Positions 1 through 6,107 of a stretch of DNA of 7,774 nt are shown in pieces. The position numbers were made by a program, and so were the translations under genes. The notes under the pieces were generated by a model, which was not told where the DNA came from, searched no databases, and was given only the letters and a program-made list of their open reading frames with translations. Origin of the DNA: Candidatus Cloacimonadota bacterium (GTDB lineage Bacteria > Cloacimonadota > Cloacimonadia > JGIOTU-2); assembly GCA_014382685.1 (NCBI GenBank), contig JACNJG010000121.1, positions 7,229 to 15,002 of the forward strand, read 5' to 3'. Each line of letters opens with the position of its first letter. Position 1 is the first letter of the stretch.

Positions 1-1019
1 GGAATAAGGTCTGAGGGTTTGGAAACGTGGAATGCTCCCGAAGCAATAAAGAGGATATGGGTAGTATCGACCATGCCGTATTTTGTGGGAACATTTGTAC
101 CTTCAATTATTGGAAGGAGGTCACGCTGAACACCCTCGCGTGACACATCAGGGCCGTGCAGAGATTTCTCGCCGGCGATCTTGTCGATCTCATCGAGGAA
201 GACAATGCCATTTTCTTCAACGCGTGTTATGGCGATCTCTTTTACATCGCTCATATCAACAAGCTTTTTAGATTCATTATAAAATATGTAATCGAGTGCT
301 TCACCAACCTTCATCTTTTTCCGTTTGCCTCCGGTGGAGTGCCCGGGCAAAAAACCTGCGAAAATTTCACCCATATTAATGTCAAAACTGTCCATGCCCA
401 TACCAGAGAAGACCTCGATACGCGGCTCAGGCATTTCATCAAGCTTCATCTCTACTTCCCTGTTGTCAAGTGAACCACTCCGGAGCATCTTTCTGAGTTT
501 TGCTCTGGTTCCCTCATGTTTCTCTTTATCCTCTTCAAATTTTTTACGCTCCAGCTTTTGCTCTTCGAGGGATAGATTTGTTTTTCTCAGGCGTTTAGGG
601 GGAGGGAGCAGGAGGTCGAGAACCTTTTCTTCTGCACGTTCTCTTGCTTCTTCTTCAACCTCAAAAGTAAGCTCGTCGCGAACTTGGTTGATGGAAAGAC
701 TTACAAGCTCACGAATTATAGATTCGACATCCCGACCTACGTAACCAACTTCAGTGAATTTTGAAGCTTCTATCTTGATGAAAGGAGCGTTGACAAGATT
801 GGCGAGTCTTCTGGATATTTCCGTTTTACCCACGCCGGTAGGACCGATCAAAATGATATTATTTGGAAGTATTTCATCGCGAAGTTCTTCGGATACATTC
901 TGTCTTCTCCAGCGGTTTCGGAGTGCGATAGCTACGGCACGTTTTGCATTATCCTGGCTGATAATATATTTATCAAGTTCTTTTACGATCTGTTTGGGGG
1001 TGAGTTCGTTAATGTCCAT
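1..1019 (-). CDS. hslU: HslU (ClpY), AAA+ unfoldase of the HslUV protease, 3' end cut by the window
   Basis: HslU is the cytoplasmic hexameric ATPase that unfolds proteins and feeds them into the HslV peptidase chamber. Translation from the ATG at 1019 gives 339 complete codons and then runs off the window. Visible parts are the N-terminal AAA+ region beginning MDINELTPKQIV, Walker A GPTGVGKT (59-66), the pore loop GYVG (92-95), a charged intermediate (I) domain at about 110-240, Walker B VFLDEIDK (about 273-280, D276/E277) and the GPDVSREGVQRDLLP and FIASGAF segments typical of HslU. The last residues read SKPSDLI, so by comparison with the roughly 443-residue E. coli protein about 100-110 C-terminal residues are missing, including the HslV-contacting tail. 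Walker B sits about 20 residues later than in E. coli, meaning a somewhat longer I domain. The start abuts the hslV stop codon, with GAGGA 7 bases upstream. Identification is very secure; incompleteness is due only to the window edge. Confidence 0.97.
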   Translation of the reverse strand, partial: MDINELTPKQIVKELDKYIISQDNAKRAVAIALRNRWRRQNVSEELRDEILPNNIILIGPTGVGKTEISRRLANLVNAPFIKIEASKFTEVGYVGRDVESIIRELVSLSINQVRDELTFEVEEEARERAEEKVLDLLLPPPKRLRKTNLSLEEQKLERKKFEEDKEKHEGTRAKLRKMLRSGSLDNREVEMKLDEMPEPRIEVFSGMGMDSFDINMGEIFAGFLPGHSTGGKRKKMKVGEALDYIFYNESKKLVDMSDVKEIAITRVEENGIVFLDEIDKIAGEKSLHGPDVSREGVQRDLLPIIEGTNVPTKYGMVDTTHILFIASGAFHVSKPSDLI

Positions 1020-1559
1020 TTAGATTTCCTCTATAACGATATTATCATTAGTATAGATACAGATTTCAGCAGCGATTTTTAGCGCTTCTGAGACGACCTC
1101 TTTCGGGTTCTTTTTCTTATCTTTGACGAGAACCATAGCAGCTGCTTTTGCATAGGGACCACCAGAACCGATAGCTGCAATATTGTGGTCTGGCTCGATT
1201 AAGTCGCCGGTACCTGATATCACAAGCAGATGGTTTGCATTACCCGCAATGATCATTGCTTCGAGACGTCGAAGGAACTTATCCGTTCGCCATTCCTTAG
1301 CGAGTTCGACAGCAGCTCTCATAAGATTGCCTTTGTATTTTTTAAGTTTCTCTTCAAATTTTTCAAATAACGTAAACGCATCGGCGGTTGCGCCGGCAAA
1401 ACCCGCAATGACCTGTCCTTCATAAAGTCTGCGTACTTTATGAGCAGTTGCTTTGAAAATAGTATCTCCAAGTGTTACCTGTCCGTCTCCACCGATTGCT
1501 ACTTTTTTCCCGATCTTAACACCGAGTATTGTTGTTCCCTTAAACTTTGTCGTTTCCAT
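1020..1559 (-). CDS. hslV: HslV (ClpQ), threonine peptidase subunit of the HslUV protease
   Basis: HslV forms the double-ring proteolytic chamber that degrades proteins unfolded by HslU in the cytoplasm. The 179-residue product is full length and matches the family from end to end. The mature N-terminus should be Thr9 (GTTILGV), after removal of an 8-residue leader METTKFKG. With Thr9 counted as T1, the family catalytic residues fall in place: D17 is Asp25 (GGDGQVTLG) and K33 is Lys41 (HKVRRLY). Other hallmarks are VIAGFAGATADAFTLFE, AAVELAKEWRTD, AAIGSGGPYA and the C-terminal EICIYTNDNIVIEEI. The gene begins inside the end of ftsH (20-base overlap) and its TAA abuts the hslU ATG. No strong Shine-Dalgarno is visible; a weak AGGA lies about 14 bases upstream and AAAAGA sits closer, so translation is probably coupled to ftsH. 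No other ATG in frame would give a better start. Confidence 0.97.
   Translation of the reverse strand: METTKFKGTTILGVKIGKKVAIGGDGQVTLGDTIFKATAHKVRRLYEGQVIAGFAGATADAFTLFEKFEEKLKKYKGNLMRAAVELAKEWRTDKFLRRLEAMIIAGNANHLLVISGTGDLIEPDHNIAAIGSGGPYAKAAAMVLVKDKKKNPKEVVSEALKIAAEICIYTNDNIVIEEI
1027..1031 (-). promoter_or_regulatory. Shine-Dalgarno sequence of hslU inside the end of hslV
   Basis: GAGGA lies within the last codons of hslV, 7 bases before the hslU ATG. It supports the chosen hslU start, which abuts the hslV stop codon, and independent ribosome entry at this junction. Confidence 0.75.
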
Positions 1560-3474
1560 TATCTTTTATATCCTGTGATTTCTCACTCTTATTTTTCTGT
1601 TTTTTCTCTTTTTTTTGAAGATTCCCATTGATGTACTTCTTGTAGATTTTATCGATTTCCTGTCCGGTGAGGGTTTCCTTATCAAGCAGTTCATTGGCAA
1701 GTGTATGAAGAAGTGGTTCATTATCAGAGATTATTTTCAAGCATCGCTGGAATTGTTTTTCTATGATAGTTTTGACCTCTGAATCGACGAGTTTTGTGAG
1801 ATCTTCGCTATGATTATTCGGTCTGCCGAGTTCTTTGCCGAGGAATATATTTGTATCTTTATCACCGATTGTCATAGGACCGATCTTGTCGCTCATACCC
1901 CATTCACATACCATCTTTTTTGCCAATTCTGTTGCTTTCTTTATGTCATCTCCTGCTCCGGTCGTAGGTTCACCTCCTGCGATCATATCTGCTGCACGTC
2001 CACCAAGCAGGTGTGCAATCGTAGCTTCGCAGTAGCTTCTGGAATATGTGAGTCTATCATCAAGAGGAAGAAAATGGGTTGAACCGAGGGAGCGACCACG
2101 GGGAATGATCGTCGCCTTATGGATAGGATCGCTACCTGGTATGAACTTGGCAGACATCACATGACCTGTTTCGTGGTAAGCAGAATTTCTTTTCTGCTCG
2201 TCAGTGAGTACCATACTTCGGCGTTCCCTACCCATGAGCACTTTATCTTTTGCGGTTTCAAAATCATCCATTTGTACAGATTTATGTCCTACACGCGCAC
2301 CCCAGAGTGCTGCTTCATTCACGAGGTTTTCAAGATCTGCGCCGGAAAATCCGGGAGTGCTCTTTGCAATTACAGAAAGTTTTACATCCTTTGCAAGAGT
2401 GACTTTCTTTATGTGTACCTTCAGAATACCTTCTCTTCCTTTTACGTCGGGTCTATCTACTACGACCTGTCGGTCGAAACGTCCAGGACGAAGAAGCGCT
2501 GGGTCGAGAATGTCTGGTCTGTTCGTGGCTGCTATTATGATAACGCTTTCATTATCTTCAAAGCCGTCCATTTCAACTAGGAGCTGGTTGAGTGTCTGTT
2601 CGCGTTCATCATGTCCGCCGCCAAGTCCGGCTCCTCTGTGACGACCAACTGCATCGAGCTCATCAATGAAAATGATGCATGGAGCATGCTTTTTCCCCTG
2701 CTCAAATAGGTCACGAACACGAGAAGCTCCTACGCCGACGAACATCTCAACGAAATCGGAACCACTTATGCTGAAGAATGGCACTTTTGCTTCGCCTGCA
2801 ACTGCTTTTGCAAGCAAGGTTTTTCCTGTCCCGGGAGGTCCAAGCAGAATAACGCCCTTTGGAATCCTGCCCCCCAATCTCTGGAATTTTTTTGGATCCT
2901 TGAGAAATTGAATGATCTCTTCAAGTTCTTCTTTGGCTTCATCAACTCCGGCGACATCTTTAAAGGTCTTGTTCGAGCGGTTACCTGCAAACATCTTTGC
3001 ACGGCTTTTGCCAAAACTGAAAGCTTTCCCTGCACCACCCTGCATTTTCCTCATGATAAAGATCCAGAATCCAATGAATATTATGAAGGGCAACCAGTAC
3101 GAGAGAAGTGTTGTGAATATCGATGGTTTCTTTGAAATTATTTCAATGTCTTTATAGGTTGCTGCAATGTATTCTACAAGATCGGGATCGTCATAAGGAA
3201 TATTGGTAATATTTTTTGTGGTCCCAATGAAGTAGGTAATATCTTTTCCGCTGAAAATTATTTTTGAAACTTTTCCAGTCTCTAAATCATTCCGGAACTG
3301 AGTATAAGAAGCTTCAGATGAACCTCCCCCGCCTGAGAAAAGCTGAAAGAAGGCAACGACTGCCAGGACAACTATGAGCCAGACAAGAAGGGAGCTTCCT
3401 TTTGGTGATTTGATGGGTAATTTATTTTTGGGAGGTTGATTCTTATCTTTTCCCGGAGGTGTTTGATTTGCCAT
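1540..3474 (-). CDS. ftsH: FtsH, membrane-anchored AAA+ zinc metalloprotease
   Basis: FtsH is a hexameric inner-membrane protease that extracts and degrades membrane proteins and short-lived cytoplasmic regulators. The 644-residue product has the complete family layout: a Pro/Lys-rich cytoplasmic start (1-27), transmembrane segment 1 (about 28-46), a small extracytoplasmic domain (about 48-120), transmembrane segment 2 (about 122-141), then the AAA+ module with Walker A GPPGTGKT (212-219), pore motif FVG (245-247), Walker B IIFIDE (267-272) and the second region of homology with arginine fingers R329 and R332. The M41 peptidase domain carries the zinc motif HETGH (434-438) and the third ligand, probably D510, in TTGAGDDIKKAT. 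The tail after about 618 is lysine-rich and probably disordered. HETGH is a small departure from the usual HEAGH but keeps both histidines and the glutamate. The ATG abuts the hpt stop; AAGGAG is 12 bases upstream, a long spacing. The 3' end overlaps hslV. Confidence 0.98.
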   Translation of the reverse strand: MANQTPPGKDKNQPPKNKLPIKSPKGSSLLVWLIVVLAVVAFFQLFSGGGGSSEASYTQFRNDLETGKVSKIIFSGKDITYFIGTTKNITNIPYDDPDLVEYIAATYKDIEIISKKPSIFTTLLSYWLPFIIFIGFWIFIMRKMQGGAGKAFSFGKSRAKMFAGNRSNKTFKDVAGVDEAKEELEEIIQFLKDPKKFQRLGGRIPKGVILLGPPGTGKTLLAKAVAGEAKVPFFSISGSDFVEMFVGVGASRVRDLFEQGKKHAPCIIFIDELDAVGRHRGAGLGGGHDEREQTLNQLLVEMDGFEDNESVIIIAATNRPDILDPALLRPGRFDRQVVVDRPDVKGREGILKVHIKKVTLAKDVKLSVIAKSTPGFSGADLENLVNEAALWGARVGHKSVQMDDFETAKDKVLMGRERRSMVLTDEQKRNSAYHETGHVMSAKFIPGSDPIHKATIIPRGRSLGSTHFLPLDDRLTYSRSYCEATIAHLLGGRAADMIAGGEPTTGAGDDIKKATELAKKMVCEWGMSDKIGPMTIGDKDTNIFLGKELGRPNNHSEDLTKLVDSEVKTIIEKQFQRCLKIISDNEPLLHTLANELLDKETLTGQEIDKIYKKYINGNLQKKEKKQKNKSEKSQDIKDNGNDKV

Positions 3475-4011
3475 TTACTGATATATCTCCTTTTTTAAAA
3501 TTCCAATATAGGGTAAGTTCCTATATTTTTCATCGTAATCCAAGCCATATCCCACGATGAATTCATCTGGCACGTCAAAAGCTTTGTATGCCATTTCAAT
3601 ATCCGGCTCATGGGTATCGACTTTGTCCAAAAGCACGCATATATTCAGAGAAAGAGGGTTCTTGCCCTGCAGATAGCGAAGTATATAATTCAGTGAAAGT
3701 CCCGTATCAACAATATCCTCGATGATTAAAACATGCCTGTTACTGATATCAATATTGCAGTCTTTAGTGATCTGGACAACTCCTGTGCTTTTTGTGGAAT
3801 TGCCATAACTTGCCACACCCATGAACTCGATCTCGATAGGGATGCTGACCGCTCTCATAATATCTGCAAGGAATACGACACCACCCTTGAGAATGCTTAT
3901 AAGAATGGGATTTTTATCTTTATAATCTCGTGATATCTTCTTGCCGAGCTCTTCAACTTTTTGCTGAATGGCCTGCTCGGAATAAAGAATTTTTTCTATA
4001 TCATAATGCAT
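3475..4011 (-). CDS. hpt: Hypoxanthine (guanine) phosphoribosyltransferase
   Basis: This cytoplasmic purine salvage enzyme converts hypoxanthine or guanine plus PRPP to IMP or GMP. The 178-residue product is full length for the bacterial family and strongly resembles the Bacillus type from the first residues (MHYDIEKILYSE). It has the pyrophosphate-binding loop LKGG (41-44), the flexible-loop ASYGNST motif (67-73), the PRPP loop VLIIEDIVDTG (94-104, with acidic pair E98/D99 and likely catalytic D102) and the purine-binding end, with K143 and the VPDEFIVGYGLDYDEKYRNLPYIG-type segment at 147-170. It is the first gene after the only sizeable intergenic gap. A good promoter lies in that gap and AAAAGGG stands 6 bases before the ATG. 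The TAA is directly followed by the ftsH ATG. Specificity between hypoxanthine and guanine cannot be read from the sequence. The symbol hprT is used in Gram-positives. Confidence 0.96.
   Translation of the reverse strand: MHYDIEKILYSEQAIQQKVEELGKKISRDYKDKNPILISILKGGVVFLADIMRAVSIPIEIEFMGVASYGNSTKSTGVVQITKDCNIDISNRHVLIIEDIVDTGLSLNYILRYLQGKNPLSLNICVLLDKVDTHEPDIEMAYKAFDVPDEFIVGYGLDYDEKYRNLPYIGILKKEIYQ
3487..3492 (-). promoter_or_regulatory. Shine-Dalgarno sequence of ftsH inside the end of hpt, long spacing
   Basis: AAGGAG lies within the last codons of hpt, 12 bases before the ftsH ATG. The sequence is strong but the spacing is longer than the usual 5-9 bases. No closer start codon is available, so the start at 3474 stands and stop-start reinitiation at the shared TAAATG may help. 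Confidence 0.65.
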
Positions 4012-4042
4012 ACGAAACCCTTTTAGATATTTGGTTTAAACA

Positions 4043-4065
4043 TTTAGTGTATAATATACTCTAAA
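4043..4065. promoter_or_regulatory. Near-perfect 23-bp inverted repeat over the -10 box, candidate operator
   Basis: On the plus strand the half-sites are TTTAGTGTATA (4043-4053) and TATACTCTAAA (4055-4065) around a single central base; 10 of 11 positions pair. The repeat covers the whole -10 hexamer and the probable transcription start of the hpt promoter, which is the typical place for a repressor site. It does not match motifs I know well, such as the CIRCE element (TTAGCACTC/GAGTGCTAA). Part of the symmetry comes from alternating T/A sequence that any -10 region may have, so the operator role is an inference. Confidence 0.5.
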
Positions 4066-4079
4066 CGAAAGTTTGTCAA
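4051..4079 (-). promoter_or_regulatory. Sigma70-type promoter for hpt-ftsH-hslV-hslU
   Basis: On the minus strand a perfect -35 box TTGACA (4079-4074) is followed by exactly 17 bases and then TATTAT (4056-4051), five of six matches to TATAAT. The expected transcription start is near 4044, giving a leader of about 33 bases before the hpt ATG. This is the best promoter-like sequence I found in the window, and it sits in the only gap of useful size. Actual use is inferred, not shown. Confidence 0.78.
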
Positions 4080-4085
4080 AACTTT
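4068..4085. promoter_or_regulatory. Perfect 7-bp inverted repeat over the -35 box
   Basis: AAAGTTT (4068-4074) and AAACTTT (4079-4085) are perfect inverted copies separated by GTCA, centred on the -35 hexamer of the hpt promoter. It lies two bases from the dyad over the -10 box and differs from it in sequence. It could be a second protein-binding site. A hairpin role at the end of tilS mRNA is less likely, because the stem is A/T only and no T-run follows. Confidence 0.4.
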
Positions 4086-4088
4086 ATT

Positions 4089-5504
4089 TCATAGACGCCG
4101 CGCTTTGCGGTAGCCCTCTAATTTTTTTATGATTTTGATACGGAGTACGTGGGAAGTGCGCGAGGTGACCTTGACATACTCATGTATGCGCATTCCTGCA
4201 ACCCAGATAATTCTATTTTGATCTTCAATGATTATCTTTTTCTTCCGCTCAAGCCGTGGCACTTTCTCATCGATGAAGAAGTTTTTTAGTTTCTTTGGAT
4301 TCTGCATACCAAGCGGAATAAAGCTGTCCCCCGGCTGTCGGTATCGTGCCTTGAGTGGAAAAGCAACTTTATCAAAATCGATATAGCAGCTATCATTCTC
4401 ATCAAAATTGAATCCGTGAATTGGCAATACTTTTATTTCAGACTGCATTATATGAAAATCATCGAATAGGATTTGCCGCGTGTAACGCTTGATCTTGCGG
4501 GAATAATCAGAAGCAGCATAATCAGGAGGCGACATCTTGAAAATGAGAGTATCTGCATTTTTTACTACATAAACATTGTGGGGCAGGTGAATGAATTTGC
4601 CACCGGTTCTTCTAAGAAGCTCATAAATTTCAGATAGATGTGCAGAATAAAAATCAGATTCGGAACCGGTCAATAAGCCAAAAATTCTTCTGAATACATA
4701 GAAATAAAGCACTTCACTTTGTTTGAGCTTGTCCAGAAGCACTATGTATTCGTCCGCACTTTTTTGCTGAACGACCTCCTTAAAAATGTCTTTGCTGTGG
4801 GTTTGCAGGAACATATCTGTCTTCTGGAAAATATGAGAGCTGTCATAGATCTTATTGATCACTGTGGGGTTGAATTGCTCCGTAATCATAGGAAGAATGC
4901 GATGGCGTATTTTGTTTCTGTCATATCCAAGGTCATCATTTGAAGAATCATAGGAAAAGGATATGTTGTTTTTCTCTGCAAAAGTAGCGATCTCTTCACG
5001 CTTGAAGCTCAGCAAGGGACGAATGATACTGCGACCCTTTGGAAGCATACCCTTCAAACCGGTGAACCCACTTCCCCGGAAAAGATGGAGTAAAAAGGTC
5101 TCTGCCTGATCGTTCATATTATGCCCAACTGCGATCTTATTGAAATTATATTTTCTTAAAAGATCTCTGAAAATGCCATAGCGTATCTTTCGTGCAGTAT
5201 TCTCAATATTCGATTCATCCGTGATTGTAACATTATGAACAATAAGTGGAATACCCCATTTGTAGCAAAGGTTTTTCACGAACCGTTCATTCTCTTTGGA
5301 CTCGTCGCCACGAAGATTGTAATTGATATGAGCAGCAAGGGTCGTGAGTTTGAATTCAGCAGTGATTTTCTTAAGCAAATACAGAAGCACCGTGGAATCA
5401 ATGCCACCGGAAACACCAATAAGCAATTTGTCGCCTTGTTCGATCAAGTTCTCATGATGAATGAACTGCTTAAGCCGGGTTACAAGATTTTTACGATTAT
5501 TCAT
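4089..5504 (-). CDS. tilS: tRNA(Ile)-lysidine synthetase TilS
   Basis: TilS attaches lysine to C34 of the CAU-anticodon tRNA-Ile, using ATP, so that it reads AUA as isoleucine; the enzyme is generally essential. The 471-residue product is full length and has the three-part layout of the longer TilS type. The N-terminal N-type ATP pyrophosphatase domain carries the P-loop SGGIDST (32-38), the ENTARKIRYGIF segment (101-112), GHNMNDQAET (127-136) and the DSSND...YDRNKIR motif (186-200). A helical linker region covers about 205-330. The C-terminal TilS domain is recognised from RYRQPGDSFIPLGM (387-400), KKLKNFFIDEKVPR (404-417) and IIWVAGMRI (432-440). The ATG lies 3 bases after the iorB stop, with only a weak AAAGAAA-type ribosome-binding site, suggesting translational coupling to iorB. 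It precedes hpt and ftsH as in Bacillus. Confidence 0.96.
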   Translation of the reverse strand: MNNRKNLVTRLKQFIHHENLIEQGDKLLIGVSGGIDSTVLLYLLKKITAEFKLTTLAAHINYNLRGDESKENERFVKNLCYKWGIPLIVHNVTITDESNIENTARKIRYGIFRDLLRKYNFNKIAVGHNMNDQAETFLLHLFRGSGFTGLKGMLPKGRSIIRPLLSFKREEIATFAEKNNISFSYDSSNDDLGYDRNKIRHRILPMITEQFNPTVINKIYDSSHIFQKTDMFLQTHSKDIFKEVVQQKSADEYIVLLDKLKQSEVLYFYVFRRIFGLLTGSESDFYSAHLSEIYELLRRTGGKFIHLPHNVYVVKNADTLIFKMSPPDYAASDYSRKIKRYTRQILFDDFHIMQSEIKVLPIHGFNFDENDSCYIDFDKVAFPLKARYRQPGDSFIPLGMQNPKKLKNFFIDEKVPRLERKKKIIIEDQNRIIWVAGMRIHEYVKVTSRTSHVLRIKIIKKLEGYRKARRL

Positions 5505-5507
5505 GAA

Positions 5508-6095
5508 TTATTTCTTTATATACTCTTTTGTAAAGTCTCTTCCTCGATTCAGCGCATCAAGATTTTTTTGAACGATATCTTCACCCTTGCGTCTAAAAAC
5601 TGTCCTAATGCCATCCTCGAGCATTTCAAAAGGAATTTCAAGGAAAGGCGCAGCTGCACCAAGCATGACCATGTTCATGGAGCGGGGAGATCCGATCTCT
5701 TTAGCGATGGAATCACCATCGATCGCAATACTGTTTTTGTGACCTTTTATCTCTTTGAGAAGATGTTCCATTTCAGGATAATTCGGAATATTCACAAAGG
5801 GAGTGATATTCGTGATGAGCCAGCCATCGTGTTTAAGGTAGGGAAAATAGCGAAGCGATTCCATCGGCTCCAATGAGATGATCATATCTGAGCGACCGCG
5901 GGGAACGAGATCGGAGTGGATCTCTTTGTCGGAAATACGAAGGTGAGATTCCACTGCACCGCCACGCTGCGACATACCGTGCATTTCTGCCTGTTTGAGA
6001 TACAGGTCTGATTCTACAACAGCATAACCGATGATCGTTGCGATGGATAGAATGCCCTGTCCGCCTACGCCTGCAAGTATGATGTCTTTTTTCAT
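5508..6095 (-). CDS. iorB: Indolepyruvate:ferredoxin oxidoreductase, beta subunit
   Basis: This is the small subunit of the CoA-dependent aryl-pyruvate oxidoreductase and corresponds to the gamma domain of pyruvate:ferredoxin oxidoreductases. The 195-residue product has the usual IorB length. It begins with DIILAGVGGQGILS, whose GVGGQG motif (9-14) is the family signature, followed by AEMHGMSQRGGAVESHLRIS (36-55, the MSQRGG turn), a Rossmann-like core and the NMVMLGAAAPFL segment (141-152) typical of this domain. With IorA it should convert indolepyruvate, and probably phenylpyruvate and hydroxyphenylpyruvate, to the aryl-acetyl-CoA, CO2 and reduced ferredoxin. It follows iorA after 12 bases, which contain a strong AGGGAGGT ribosome-binding site ending 4 bases before the ATG. 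The pairing with a TPP-binding IorA next door makes IorB more likely than a stand-alone 2-oxoacid oxidoreductase gamma subunit. Confidence 0.93.
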   Translation of the reverse strand: MKKDIILAGVGGQGILSIATIIGYAVVESDLYLKQAEMHGMSQRGGAVESHLRISDKEIHSDLVPRGRSDMIISLEPMESLRYFPYLKHDGWLITNITPFVNIPNYPEMEHLLKEIKGHKNSIAIDGDSIAKEIGSPRSMNMVMLGAAAPFLEIPFEMLEDGIRTVFRRKGEDIVQKNLDALNRGRDFTKEYIKK

Positions 6096-6099
6096 GATG

Positions 6100-6107
6100 A
6101 CCTCCCT
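6100..6107 (-). promoter_or_regulatory. Strong Shine-Dalgarno sequence of iorB
   Basis: AGGGAGGT lies between the iorA stop and the iorB ATG and ends 4 bases before the start codon. It fixes the iorB start and shows that this organism uses classical ribosome-binding sites. Confidence 0.85.

Larger units (their letters stand above)
4012..4088 (-). other. tilS-hpt intergenic region carrying the hpt promoter and two dyads
   Basis: This is the only gap longer than 12 bases between genes in the window. It is strongly AT-rich. Reading in the direction of transcription it holds an inverted repeat over the -35 box, a second inverted repeat over the -10 box, a GTTTAAAC palindrome (4034-4041) in the expected leader, and the hpt ribosome-binding site AAAAGGG (4024-4018). 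No GC-rich hairpin followed by a T-run is present, so no intrinsic terminator for tilS is evident and read-through from the iorA side is likely. Confidence 0.8.

Noticed and set aside
325..744. Serine/arginine-rich 139-codon plus-strand frame
   Set aside because: It is the antisense shadow of the Glu/Lys/Leu-rich intermediate domain of hslU, which explains the skewed composition.
2119..2641. Plus-strand open frames of 145-153 codons antisense to ftsH
   Set aside because: They mirror conserved FtsH coding sequence, and the translation looks like a reversed-frame shadow.
4043..4085. Heat-shock operators CIRCE (HrcA) or CtsR box near the hpt promoter, considered because proteases lie downstream
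   Set aside because: The dyad half-sites do not match TTAGCACTC/GAGTGCTAA, and only a single partial GTCAAA-like heptad is present rather than the tandem repeat required for CtsR.
4091..4115. Possible terminator hairpin at the end of tilS (CCGC...GCGG)
   Set aside because: The stem is only 4 base pairs, lies inside the coding sequence, and no T-run follows.
5235..5876. A 213-codon open frame on the plus strand
   Set aside because: It lies wholly antisense to tilS and iorB, both of which have full family motifs. Its own translation shows no recognisable domain, and it has no promoter or gene neighbours on that strand.
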